This document shows, in pieces, positions 31,296-39,408 of a stretch of DNA of 64,000 nt; position 1 is the first letter of the stretch, and each line of letters starts with the position of its first letter. Source of the stretch: Micromonospora zingiberis (GTDB lineage Bacteria; Actinomycetota; Actinomycetes; Mycobacteriales; Micromonosporaceae); the NCBI RefSeq assembly GCF_004331455.1, contig NZ_SJJR01000018.1, forward strand, positions 58,789 through 122,788, in the 5' to 3' direction. The translations under genes were made by a program, and so were the position numbers. The notes under the pieces are model-generated. The model worked only from the letters and a program-made list of their open reading frames with translations. It searched no databases and was not told the origin of the DNA.

Positions 31296-32801
31296 TCAGC
31301 GCCCCCCGGGATCGGCGATGGCGGCGCGCATGATCTGGCCGGCGATCCGGGCGGCCTCGGCGCTGCCGCCGGGGCCGGCCTCTTCGAGTACGACGCAGAC
31401 CGCCGAGACGGGGTTGCCGTCGGAGTCCAACGCGAACCCGATGAACCAGCCGTGGTCGGCCCGGTCCGCTGCGGACTGGGCGGTGCCGGTCTTGCCGCCG
31501 ACCGTGTAGCCGTTGATCGACGCGCTGCGGCCGGTGCCGTTGCGCACCACGCTCACCATCATGTCCCGCAGGTCGGCGGCGACCTGGCCGCTGACCGGCC
31601 GGCGCAGCTCACGCGGGTTCGCGGTGTCGTAGACGGTGGTGCGGTCCGGGGCGAGCAGCTGGCGCACCAGGTACGGCCGCATCTGGCTGCCGTTGTTGGC
31701 CACCGCCGCGGCGATCATCGCCCCTTCCAACGGGGTCATCCGCACGTCGCGCTGCCCGATCGAGGACTGGGCCAACGCCGCCGGGTCGGCACCGCCGTCC
31801 GGGTTCTCCATGCTGCCGGTGCGGCTGGCCGCCACCCCGTGACCGCCCTCGCCGAGCCGGCCGACGGAGAGGTCTTCCTGCTCGAAGCCGAAGTCCTGGG
31901 CCTTCTTCTTGATCACGTCGGGGCCGAGCTGCACGCCGAGCTTGGCGAAGCCGGTGTTGCAGGAGTCGGTGACCGCCTTCATCAGGGTCACCTGGGACTG
32001 CGGGCAGATCGACGGCGCCGCGTTGGTGATCGACTGGCCGGAGGTGGGTGGGGTGTAGCTCGAGCCGGCCGGGATGTTGGTGTCCTTGCCGATGCCGTTC
32101 TCCAGCGCCGCGGCGGCCACCACGATCTTGAAGGTGGAGCCCGGCGGCAGCACCTCACCGAGGGCCCGGTTCCGCAGCGGACGCGCCGCGTCCTGCTCCA
32201 GCTTGTTGTACGCCGCCGACGCCTCGTTGGTGCTGTGGCTGGCCAGCGGGTTCGGGTCGAAGCTGGGCATGGAGACCAGGGCCTGCACGGCACCGGTACG
32301 CGGATCGATGGCGATCGCCGCGCCCTTGGTCGCCCCCCGGTTGTTGTTGCGCAGCTGGTCGTACGCGACGTCCTGGGCGCGCGGGGAGAGGGTGAGCAGC
32401 ACGTTGCCGCCGGCGGTGCGGTCGCCGGTGAACATGTCCTTGATCCGGTTGGCGAAGAGCTTGTCGCTGGTGCCGGCGAGGAAGTCGTTCTCGGACTTCT
32501 CGATGCCGGTGTCGGCGAGGTTGACCGGCTTGTAGCCGAGCACGTGGGCGTACTTTGCCCCACCGGGGTAGGTGCGCAGGAAGGTCAGCTCACCGTCGGT
32601 TTCCTTGCTGACCGCCAGCGCGGTGCCACCGGCCTCGATGTTGCCCCGGCGGCGCTCGTACTCGGCGACCTGGACCCGGCCGTTGTAGTCGCTGGTGCGG
32701 TACTCGTCGGCCTTGTACGCCTGAATCCAGTTCAAATTGGCGAAGAGCAGGCCGAACAGGACGATGACGACGACACCGACCCGGCGCAGTGGTGCGTTCA
32801 C
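31296..32801 (-). CDS. pbpA: Penicillin-binding protein PbpA (class B transpeptidase)
   Basis: This 501-residue protein has one N-terminal transmembrane helix (VGVVVIVLFGLLFANLNWIQAY) and a transpeptidase domain with SxxK in PPGSTFK, SxN in SCN and KTGT in GGKTGTAQS. The N-terminal part has RGNIEAGGTALAVS, typical of PbpA/FtsI-like subclass. It cross-links peptidoglycan with the RodA partner encoded next door; PknB phosphorylates its homologue in mycobacteria. The start is GTG 32,801, overlapping the rodA stop. Confidence 0.95.
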   Translation of the reverse strand: MNAPLRRVGVVVIVLFGLLFANLNWIQAYKADEYRTSDYNGRVQVAEYERRRGNIEAGGTALAVSKETDGELTFLRTYPGGAKYAHVLGYKPVNLADTGIEKSENDFLAGTSDKLFANRIKDMFTGDRTAGGNVLLTLSPRAQDVAYDQLRNNNRGATKGAAIAIDPRTGAVQALVSMPSFDPNPLASHSTNEASAAYNKLEQDAARPLRNRALGEVLPPGSTFKIVVAAAALENGIGKDTNIPAGSSYTPPTSGQSITNAAPSICPQSQVTLMKAVTDSCNTGFAKLGVQLGPDVIKKKAQDFGFEQEDLSVGRLGEGGHGVAASRTGSMENPDGGADPAALAQSSIGQRDVRMTPLEGAMIAAAVANNGSQMRPYLVRQLLAPDRTTVYDTANPRELRRPVSGQVAADLRDMMVSVVRNGTGRSASINGYTVGGKTGTAQSAADRADHGWFIGFALDSDGNPVSAVCVVLEEAGPGGSAEAARIAGQIMRAAIADPGGR

Positions 32802-34288
32802 GGCCTGATCACCTCCGTGGGAGCACCGTGCAGTTGCTCGGGCGGACCGCCGGTGGGGCGGTTCACCTTGCCGCCGGTGCCGGTGACCGGCCGCCGACCG
32901 GCGTCGGAGACCCGCAGCAGCACCGCGATGAGCAGCCAGTTGGCCATCAGCGAGGAGCCACCGGCGGACAGGAACGGCGTGGTCTGACCGGTCAGCGGGA
33001 TGAGCTTGCTGATCCCGCCGACGATCACGAAGACCTGCAACCCGAGGGTGAACGCCAGACCGCCGGCGAGCAGCTTGCCGAACGAGTCCCGCACGGCCAG
33101 CGCGGCGCGCAGGCCCCGCTGCACGATCAGCAGGTAGATCACCAGCAGCGCGGAGAGGCCGAACAGGCCGATCTCCTCACCGATGCCGGCGAAGATGAAG
33201 TCGTTCTGCACCTCCGGCAGCAGCAGCGGTTGGCCGCCGCCCGGCCCGGCCCCGAAGAGCCCGCCGGTGCCCAACGCGAGCAGCCCCTGCACCAGCTGGT
33301 AGCCCTTGTTGTACGGGTCGCCGAACGGGTCCAGCCAGATGTCGGCTCGGACGGAGAAGTTGAGGAACGGTCCGCCCACCGTGCTGCCGAGCACGTACGC
33401 GAGGTAGGCGCCGCCGAAGAAGAGAACCAGGCCGATGAGCAGCCAACTGACCCGCTCGGTGGCGATGTAGACCGTCGCCACGAACATCCCGAAGTAGAGC
33501 AGCGAGGTGCCCAGGTCCTTCTCGAAGACCAGCACCAGCAGGCTGATCACCCAGACCACCAGCACCGGGCCGAGATCCCGCCCGCGCGGGAAGTCGATGC
33601 CGAGGAACCGGTGGCTGGCCAGCGAGAGGACCTCGCGCTTGCGGACCAGGTAGTAGGCGAAGAAGACCAGCAGGGCGAGCTTGGCGAACTCGCCCGGCTG
33701 GATGGAGAAGCTGCCGATGCGTACCCAGAGCTTCGCGCCGTTGATCTCGGAGATGCTGGCCGGCAGCACCGCCGGGAGCATGACCAGCACGATGCCGGCC
33801 AGACCCAGGGTGTACGCGTACCGGGAGATCGAGCGGTGGTCGCGCATCAGGGCCAGCAGCCCGGCCGCGAGCATCACCGACACCAGCGTCCAGGCCAACT
33901 GCCGGCCACCGATGCCGGCGAAGGTGGCCAGTTCCGCCCGGTCGGCCGGTGCCGCGTTGGCCAGGTCGAGCCGGCGCAGGAAGCCGACCCCGAGCCCGTT
34001 GAGCAGCGCCACCGCCGGCAGCAGGGCCGGATCGGCGAACGGCGCCAGGAACCGGATCACCAGGTGCATGCCGAGGAACACCGCGGTCAGCGCGGCGGCC
34101 GGCACCCAGAAATCCGGTGTGACCGTGTCGAGGACGTTCGCCTCGACCATCGCGCCGTACGCGGCGACCAACGCCATCGCCAGCACCAGCAGCGACAACT
34201 CGGAGTTACGCCGGGACCGGGCCAGGCGTACGCCGGGTCGCTCGCCCGCGGTGGCGGGCGAGGCTGCCGGGGTGGCCGCTGCGGTCAC
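32798..34288 (-). CDS. rodA: RodA/FtsW-family SEDS peptidoglycan polymerase
   Basis: This 496-residue protein has about twelve transmembrane helices with the SEDS signature FGDPYNKGYQLVQGLLALGTGGLFGAGPG and the Asp-bearing loop before it (RADIWLDPF). It polymerises glycan strands from lipid II with the PbpA transpeptidase. The GTG start at 34,288 lies 30 bp after the pstP stop. It is slightly longer than classic RodA and matches the actinobacterial FtsW/RodA of this operon. Confidence 0.95.
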   Translation of the reverse strand: MTAAATPAASPATAGERPGVRLARSRRNSELSLLVLAMALVAAYGAMVEANVLDTVTPDFWVPAAALTAVFLGMHLVIRFLAPFADPALLPAVALLNGLGVGFLRRLDLANAAPADRAELATFAGIGGRQLAWTLVSVMLAAGLLALMRDHRSISRYAYTLGLAGIVLVMLPAVLPASISEINGAKLWVRIGSFSIQPGEFAKLALLVFFAYYLVRKREVLSLASHRFLGIDFPRGRDLGPVLVVWVISLLVLVFEKDLGTSLLYFGMFVATVYIATERVSWLLIGLVLFFGGAYLAYVLGSTVGGPFLNFSVRADIWLDPFGDPYNKGYQLVQGLLALGTGGLFGAGPGGGQPLLLPEVQNDFIFAGIGEEIGLFGLSALLVIYLLIVQRGLRAALAVRDSFGKLLAGGLAFTLGLQVFVIVGGISKLIPLTGQTTPFLSAGGSSLMANWLLIAVLLRVSDAGRRPVTGTGGKVNRPTGGPPEQLHGAPTEVIRP

Positions 34289-34318
34289 GATCGTCCTCAG
34301 GTCGGGTTGCGGGCGCGC

Positions 34319-35758
34319 CTACTCGGGCGACCGGCAGGCCGCCGGGTCGACCGTGGGCGTGAAGGCGTCGGTGGGCGGGGCGTCCGGCGTACTCGCCGGT
34401 GGGGCCAGGGAGCCACCGTCGGGCGACGGCGAGGCGCTGCCGACCGGAGTCGGCGAGCCGGCCGGTGCGCTCGGCGCCGGTGAGGGCACCACCGCCGTGG
34501 GGGCGAGACTCGGGCTCGGGGCGGGGGTGGGCGGACAGATCGGCTTGAGGTTGACGTTGGTCGGACTGTCCATCGTCAGTTCCGCCAGCCGGCGTTCCGC
34601 GTCCGGCTCGCTCTTGGCCGGAATGCCCTGCTTGACCTGCTCCTGCGCGGCGAAGGTGAGATCGTCCAACTGGGCCGTGCTCTTCGAGTGCACGGAGGAG
34701 AGATCCATCCCGGCGATCTGGCCCGGTATCCCACGGAACACGGCCACCTGGCCGTCCTGGGTCGCCCCGACGTAGTACTGCCGCTGGGTGTAGCTCCAGC
34801 CGGCGAAGACCCCACCACCGACGATCACCAGGAGGGCGGTCGTCATCGCCAGCGCACGGAGCGGGCGGCGACGGGCCTCCGGCTCGTCGTCGGCGCTGCC
34901 GGCCGGCTCCTCAGGTGCGGCGGGCCGGGGAGCGGAGAGCGCCGAGGCCCGGGCGGCCGGAGTGGAGACGTCGGCCGAGGTCGCCATGCCCCGGTCCCGC
35001 GCAGCCGCGCCGCCGACGATCGGGGCCGCCTCGACGATGTCGCGGTCGGTGGCGTCGGCGATGATCACGGTGATGTTGTCCGGGCCGCCGCCACGCAGGG
35101 CGAGCTGGACGAGCCGCTCGACACACTGCTGCGGGTCGGCGTACTCGCGCATGCTCTCGGCGATGGTTTCCGCGCTGACCACACCGGACAGACCGTCCGA
35201 GCAGATCAGGTAGCGGTCACCGGGCAGCACCTGGCGGACCGAGTACTCCGGGTCGATGTCCCGGCCGTCGAGGGCCCGGGTCAGCAGCGACCGCTGCGGG
35301 TGGCTGCTCGCCTCCTCCGGGCTGATCCGACCCTCGTCGACGAGCATCTGGACGTAGGTGTCGTCCTTGGTGATCTGCGCGAACTCACCGTTGCGCAGCA
35401 GGTAGGCCCGCGAGTCGCCGATGTGGACCATGCCCAGCTTGCTGCCGGAGAAGAGGGTCGCGGTCAGCGTGGTGCCCATCCCCTCCAGCTGCGGGTTGGC
35501 GTCCACGGTCTCGCGGAGTTGTTGGTTGGCGGTGCCCACGGCGGAGCGCAACGCGTCGACCAGGGCGTCACCAGGGACGTCCTCGTCGAGCGGCGCCATG
35601 GCACCGATGACGATGTTGCTGGCGACGTCACCGGCGGCCATACCGCCCATGCCGTCGGCAACGGCGAGTAGCCGCGGTCCGGCGTAGACGGAATCCTGAT
35701 TGCCGTCTCGGATCAGACCGCGGTCGCTGTGGGCCGCATAGCGCAGGGTCAGAGTCAT
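34319..35758 (-). CDS. pstP: PP2C-family serine/threonine phosphatase PstP
   Basis: This 479-residue protein has an N-terminal PP2C domain (about residues 1-235) with SDRGLIRDGNQDSVYAG, VADGMGGMAAGDVAS, GDSRAYLLRNGEF, SDGLSG and GGPDNITVI, giving the metal-binding aspartates. One transmembrane helix (RALAMTTALLVIVGGGVFAGWSY) leads to an extracellular proline-rich tail. It reverses phosphorylation by PknA/PknB. The ATG overlaps the fhaB stop. Confidence 0.95.
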   Translation of the reverse strand: MTLTLRYAAHSDRGLIRDGNQDSVYAGPRLLAVADGMGGMAAGDVASNIVIGAMAPLDEDVPGDALVDALRSAVGTANQQLRETVDANPQLEGMGTTLTATLFSGSKLGMVHIGDSRAYLLRNGEFAQITKDDTYVQMLVDEGRISPEEASSHPQRSLLTRALDGRDIDPEYSVRQVLPGDRYLICSDGLSGVVSAETIAESMREYADPQQCVERLVQLALRGGGPDNITVIIADATDRDIVEAAPIVGGAAARDRGMATSADVSTPAARASALSAPRPAAPEEPAGSADDEPEARRRPLRALAMTTALLVIVGGGVFAGWSYTQRQYYVGATQDGQVAVFRGIPGQIAGMDLSSVHSKSTAQLDDLTFAAQEQVKQGIPAKSEPDAERRLAELTMDSPTNVNLKPICPPTPAPSPSLAPTAVVPSPAPSAPAGSPTPVGSASPSPDGGSLAPPASTPDAPPTDAFTPTVDPAACRSPE

Positions 35759-36243
35759 GGCCGTAATTCGAGAGAGGTGCGGCCGATCCGGATCGGCACG
35801 CCGAGGGGTACGGGGGTTGGTCCGGTGACCTTAGCGCGATCGAGGTACGTCCCGTTAGTCGAACCGAGGTCTTCGACGAACCACTGCCCGTCACGCGGCA
35901 CGAGCCGGGCGTGTCGCGCCGAGGCGTAGTCGTCGGTGATGACGAGGGTGGAATCCTCGGCTCGACCGATGGTTATCTGCGCCTCACCCAACGTGATTCT
36001 GGTGCCGGCGAGTTGGCCTGCGGTCACCACCAACTGGTGCGCCGCCCGCCCGCGCTTGGCCTTGGCCGGTCTCGCCGTCGCCTGACCGGTCGACGCGCCC
36101 ACCGTCCGCGGTGCGGCCACCAGCCGACCCGAGCGGGCCCCGGCGAAGAGGTCCCGGCGGATGACGCCGACCACCGTGAACACGAAGATCCACAACAGGA
36201 CGAGAAATCCGAACCGGGCAACGGTGATGACGAGTTCCGGCAA
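35755..36243 (-). CDS. fhaB: FHA-domain membrane protein FhaB
   Basis: This 162-residue protein starts with a transmembrane helix (FGFLVLLWIFVFTVVGVIRRDLF) and has a C-terminal FHA domain: ITIGRAEDSTLVI, YASARHARLV and LGSTNGTYLD. FHA domains bind phosphothreonine, so it reads PknA/PknB activity at the membrane; in mycobacteria FhaB (FipA) links the kinases to FtsZ and FtsQ. The best start is TTG at 36,243, unusual even here, with little ribosome binding site; tight coupling to fhaA (stop 6 bp before) probably provides translation. Confidence 0.93.
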   Translation of the reverse strand: MPELVITVARFGFLVLLWIFVFTVVGVIRRDLFAGARSGRLVAAPRTVGASTGQATARPAKAKRGRAAHQLVVTAGQLAGTRITLGEAQITIGRAEDSTLVITDDYASARHARLVPRDGQWFVEDLGSTNGTYLDRAKVTGPTPVPLGVPIRIGRTSLELRP

Positions 36244-36249
36244 GGCGGA

Positions 36250-37038
36250 TCAGCCGTCCACGCGGAAGGTCAGCGTGGTGGTGCCGAGCTGGATCATGTC
36301 ACCGGGGTTCAGCGCCACGGCGGAGACCCGCTGGCCGTTGACCATGGTGCCGTTGGTGGAACCGAGGTCGGTCAGCACGACCTGCCCACCGTCGAAGTCC
36401 AGCCGGGCGTGTCGGCGGGAGATGCCGACGTCCGGCAGGCGCAGGTTGGCCTGGTCGCCACGACCGATCACGGTCGAGCCCATCTGTAGCGGATAGGTGC
36501 GGCCGTCGCCGGAGACCAGCCGCACGTTGCGACCGCCACCGTGCCCCGGCGGCGGGCCGTAGCCGCCACCCTGGTCGTACGAGGGGTAACCGGGCGGGCC
36601 GGCGTCGTAACCGGGCGCCGAGACCGGGGCGACCTCGCCACCGGTGTAGACCTCGGCGGTGACCCGGAACATGCCGGTGTCCAGCCCTTCACCGCGCTCG
36701 ATCTCGACGATCACGTCGCCGTAGACGGTCCATGCCTGCTCGCCGATGAACTCCGCCTGCGACTGGGCCAACTCCTGGGCCAGCGCGGCGGCGTACGGCG
36801 CCAGCCGACTGTGGTCGTACGGCGAGAGATCGATCACGTAGCGGTTGGGCACCAACGTGCGCCCACCAGCCAGGATGGCCTTGTGCGCCTCGGCCTCCCG
36901 CTGCATGGCGTTGAGGATCTCCACGGGGTGCACGACCCCTTTGAAGACCTTGGCGAAGGCCCCTTCGACCAGGCCTTCCAGACGCTTCTCGAAGCGTTGC
37001 AGCACGCTCACCGGCTCCTCCTCGGGTCCCGAGGACAT
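36250..37038 (-). CDS. fhaA: FHA-domain protein FhaA with DUF3662 domain
   Basis: This 262-residue protein has an N-terminal DUF3662 domain (FEKRLEGLVEGAFAKVFKGVVHPVEILNAMQRE), a Gly/Pro/Tyr linker, and a C-terminal FHA domain (STVIGRGDQANLRL, GISRRHARLDF, LGSTNGTMVNG). FhaA binds phosphorylated MurJ-type lipid II flippase in mycobacteria and so restrains wall synthesis. It is the first gene of the seven-gene operon. ATG 37,038 is used; a GTG ten codons later is possible. The upstream 220 bp hold a GCGAATG-C-CATTCGC palindrome (37,164-37,178) and no strong promoter that I can name. Confidence 0.94.
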   Translation of the reverse strand: MSSGPEEEPVSVLQRFEKRLEGLVEGAFAKVFKGVVHPVEILNAMQREAEAHKAILAGGRTLVPNRYVIDLSPYDHSRLAPYAAALAQELAQSQAEFIGEQAWTVYGDVIVEIERGEGLDTGMFRVTAEVYTGGEVAPVSAPGYDAGPPGYPSYDQGGGYGPPPGHGGGRNVRLVSGDGRTYPLQMGSTVIGRGDQANLRLPDVGISRRHARLDFDGGQVVLTDLGSTNGTMVNGQRVSAVALNPGDMIQLGTTTLTFRVDG

Positions 37039-37220
37039 GATGGTATCCGTCCAGAGCGCACGCAGCTCACACGCCGCTCGGCCGGCAGGCCACGCCTCGT
37101 TCGGACGGCTCGGGATTGTCGTGCTACTCTTTCGTCCGCCACGAACGGTAACCGCTGAGAGCAGCGAATGCCATTCGCGGCGAAGACCTCAAGCCACGTA
37201 ACATGGCCGAGGCCCCGCTG

Positions 37221-37249
37221 GTGACAGCGGCGTCGGCACTGATTACGCT
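37221..37249 (+). promoter_or_regulatory. Promoter of tRNA-Leu
   Basis: GTGACA (37,221-37,226), an exact 17-bp spacer and TACGCT (37,244-37,249) place the start of transcription about 10 bp before the mature tRNA. Confidence 0.55.
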
Positions 37250-37266
37250 GTCCGAGGTCATGCCAC

Positions 37267-37352
37267 GGGGAAGTGGCGGAATGGCAGACGCGCACGGTTC
37301 AGGTCCGTGTGCCCGAAAGGGCGTGGGGGTTCAACTCCCCCCTTCCCCACCA
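37267..37352 (+). tRNA. tRNA-Leu (anticodon CAG)
   Basis: Acceptor GGGGAAG pairs with CTTCCCC; the anticodon stem CACGG/CCGTG closes the loop TTCAGGT (anticodon CAG); a long variable arm GCCCGAAAGGGC and a T-arm GGGGGTTCAACTCCCCC follow; the discriminator A and CCA are encoded. A tRNA-Leu gene beyond fhaA is a conserved landmark of this near-origin region. Confidence 0.96.
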
Positions 37353-37357
37353 GCGAC

Positions 37358-37385
37358 GAGGGCTCCGCGAATGCGCGGGGCCCTC
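37358..37385 (+). terminator. Terminator after tRNA-Leu
   Basis: GAGGGC-T-CCGCG with loop AATG and CGCGG-G-GCCCTC forms a stem interrupted by one mismatch, followed by a pyrimidine-rich GCTCCTTATCC. Confidence 0.7.
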
Positions 37386-37459
37386 GCTCCTTATCCGGGC
37401 GTACCGGACGTCACGCTATGCTTCGCTGGTTTCTGCCTCCGACGGACCAGGAGTGGCTC

Positions 37460-38551
37460 GTGAGTGTCGCATTCGTGACCGGGTCGGGCGGGTTGATCGG
37501 CTCCGAGGCGGTCCGGCACTTCGCCGGCCTGGGTCTCGATGTGGTCGGCATCGACAACGACATGCGGCAGGAGTTCTTCGGCGAGGAGGCGTCCACCGCG
37601 TGGAACGTGCGCCGGCTCACCGACGAACTGGGTGACGCGTACTCGCACCACAGCATCGACATCCGTGACCGGGGCGCGCTCGGCGCGCTGTTCAAGCGGT
37701 ACGGCCAGGACGTCGCTGTGGTGATCCACACTGCCGCGCAGCCGTCGCACGACTGGGCGGTGCGCGACCCGTTCACCGACTTCGACGTGAACGCCGCCGG
37801 CACCCTCAACGTGCTGCAGAACGTCCGCGAGCACTGCATCGAGGCACCGCTGATCCACTGCTCGACCAACAAGGTCTACGGCGACCGGCCGAACAGCCTG
37901 CCGCTGGTCGAGTTGGAGACCCGCTGGGAGATCGAGCCGGGGCACCCGTACGAGCAGGGCATCCGCGAGGACATGTCGATCGACGCCTGCCTGCACTCGA
38001 TCTTCGGCGCCTCCAAGGTCGCCGCGGACGTGATGGTGCAGGAGTACGGCCGGTACTTCGGGATGCGGACGGCCTGCTTCCGGGGCGGCACGCTGACCGG
38101 CCCGGCCCACTCGGCGACCGAGTTGCACGGTTTCCTCGGTTACGTGATGCGGGCCAACATGGAACGCCGCACATACAAAATCTTCGGCTACCAGGGCAAG
38201 CAGGTCCGCGACGCCATCCACAGCTCGGACGTGGTCTCCGCGTTCGAGGCGTTCTTCCGCAACCCACGCTCGGCGGCGGTCTACAACCTGGGCGGCGGCC
38301 GGCACTCCAACACCTCCAACCGGGAGGCGTTCGCGCTGGCCGAGCAGATCACCGGCCAGCAGATGATCACCGAATACGTCGAGGCCAACCGGATCGGCGA
38401 CCACAAGTGGTGGATCGGCTCCAACGAGGCGTTCCAGGCCGACTACCCGGACTGGAAGCAGGTGTACGACGTACCAATGATCATGCGAGAGATCTACGAG
38501 GCCAACGTGGACAAGTGGGTCCCGGCGGGCGACGGCGAGGTGCGGGCGTGA
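37460..38551 (+). CDS. NAD-dependent epimerase/dehydratase (extended SDR, CDP-paratose epimerase-like)
   Basis: GTG 37,460 follows CCAGGAG at 6 bp. The 363-residue protein has the NAD-binding GSGGLIGSEAV (GxxGxxG) motif, VIHTAAQPSHDWAVRDPFTDFDVNAAGTLNVLQ, STNKVYGD, and then FGASKVAADVMVQEYGRYFG, where the usual catalytic Tyr of YxxxK is Phe. A substrate-specific part follows (FRGGTLTGPAHSATELHGFLGYVMR). It probably epimerises or oxidises a nucleotide sugar for a surface glycan. Its stop overlaps the GTG of the glycosyltransferase gene, so the two form an operon. Confidence 0.83.
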   Translation: MSVAFVTGSGGLIGSEAVRHFAGLGLDVVGIDNDMRQEFFGEEASTAWNVRRLTDELGDAYSHHSIDIRDRGALGALFKRYGQDVAVVIHTAAQPSHDWAVRDPFTDFDVNAAGTLNVLQNVREHCIEAPLIHCSTNKVYGDRPNSLPLVELETRWEIEPGHPYEQGIREDMSIDACLHSIFGASKVAADVMVQEYGRYFGMRTACFRGGTLTGPAHSATELHGFLGYVMRANMERRTYKIFGYQGKQVRDAIHSSDVVSAFEAFFRNPRSAAVYNLGGGRHSNTSNREAFALAEQITGQQMITEYVEANRIGDHKWWIGSNEAFQADYPDWKQVYDVPMIMREIYEANVDKWVPAGDGEVRA

Positions 38552-39345
38552 GCAAGCGGAACGTGCTCGGCGTGCTGGTCGACGCCACCGACTACGCGCA
38601 GGCGACCGAGCAGGTCGTGGCCGCCGCGCAGGAGCGCCGGCCGATGGCGTTGACCGCGCTGGCCGTGCACGGGGTGATGACCGGGGTGCTGGACCCGGCG
38701 CACAACGCCCGACTGAACTCCTTCGACCTGGTGACCCCGGACGGCCAGCCGGTCCGCTGGGCGCTGAACCTGCTGCACGGCGCGGGTCTGCACGACCGGG
38801 TCTACGGGCCGCAGCTGACCCTGCACGTGCTTTCCCGCTGCGCCGACGAGGGCCTGCCGGTCTACCTGTACGGCTCGACCGAGGAGACCCTGGCCCGGCT
38901 GATCCCGGCGTTGGAGCGGATGTTCCCGGCGCTCAAGATCGCCGGAGTAGAGCCGTCCAAGTTCCGCGCCGTGCAGCCGGGCGAGGACGTCGAGATCGCC
39001 GACCGGATCAGGGCCAGCGGTGCCCGGCTCGTCCTGGTCGGCCTGGGCTGCCCCCGCCAGGAGATCTTCGCGTACGCGATGCGCCCCCTGCTGGACATGC
39101 CGCTGATGGCCGTCGGTGCGGCCTTCGACTACCACGCCGGGCTGCTGCGCCAGCCGCCGCCATGGATGCAGCGGGCCGGGCTGGAGTGGTTCTGGCGGCT
39201 CGGTCTGGAGCCGAAGCGGCTGTGGCGGCGGTACGTGATCCTCAACCCGGCGTACCTGAGCCGGTTGTTCGCGCAGAAGACCGGCCTGTGGAAGGCCCGG
39301 CCGCCCGCGCCGGCCACCGAACGACCGACCGGTTTCGCGGTCTGA
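38548..39345 (+). CDS. WecG/TagA/CpsF family glycosyltransferase
   Basis: This 265-residue enzyme matches the GT26 family: VTPDGQPVRWALNLL, VYLYGSTEETL, VLVGLGCPRQEIFAYAM, MAVGAAFDYHAGLLRQPPPWMQRAGLEWFWRL and the C-terminal RRYVILNPAYL. The family adds ManNAc-like sugars to lipid-linked GlcNAc in wall polysaccharide or teichoic acid linkage units; the amphipathic C-terminus attaches it to the membrane. GTG 38,548 overlaps the epimerase stop (GTGA). The donor sugar is unknown but probably shaped by the neighbouring epimerase. Confidence 0.9.
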   Translation: MSKRNVLGVLVDATDYAQATEQVVAAAQERRPMALTALAVHGVMTGVLDPAHNARLNSFDLVTPDGQPVRWALNLLHGAGLHDRVYGPQLTLHVLSRCADEGLPVYLYGSTEETLARLIPALERMFPALKIAGVEPSKFRAVQPGEDVEIADRIRASGARLVLVGLGCPRQEIFAYAMRPLLDMPLMAVGAAFDYHAGLLRQPPPWMQRAGLEWFWRLGLEPKRLWRRYVILNPAYLSRLFAQKTGLWKARPPAPATERPTGFAV

Positions 39346-39360
39346 CCCGAGACGACGGCA

Positions 39361-39394
39361 AGCGGGCCCCCGGCTGTTCGGCCGGGGGCCCGCT
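39361..39394. terminator. Bidirectional terminator between glycosyltransferase and subtilase
   Basis: A 14-bp perfect stem (AGCGGGCCCCCGGC with GCCGGGGGCCCGCT) around TGTTCG lies between convergent genes. Confidence 0.85.
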
Positions 39395-39408
39395 GTCGTG
39401 TCCGGACG

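Noticed and set aside
30493..31509. Plus-strand open frame over pknA and the end of pbpA
   Set aside because: Antisense to two conserved genes of the pkn operon.
32789..34483. Long plus-strand open frame over rodA
   Set aside because: Antisense shadow of a conserved SEDS gene, with no domain pattern and no start signal.
37307..37459. N-terminal extension of the epimerase frame into tRNA-Leu
   Set aside because: The frame is open by chance through the tRNA and terminator; GTG 37,460 has the ribosome binding site and the correct Rossmann start.
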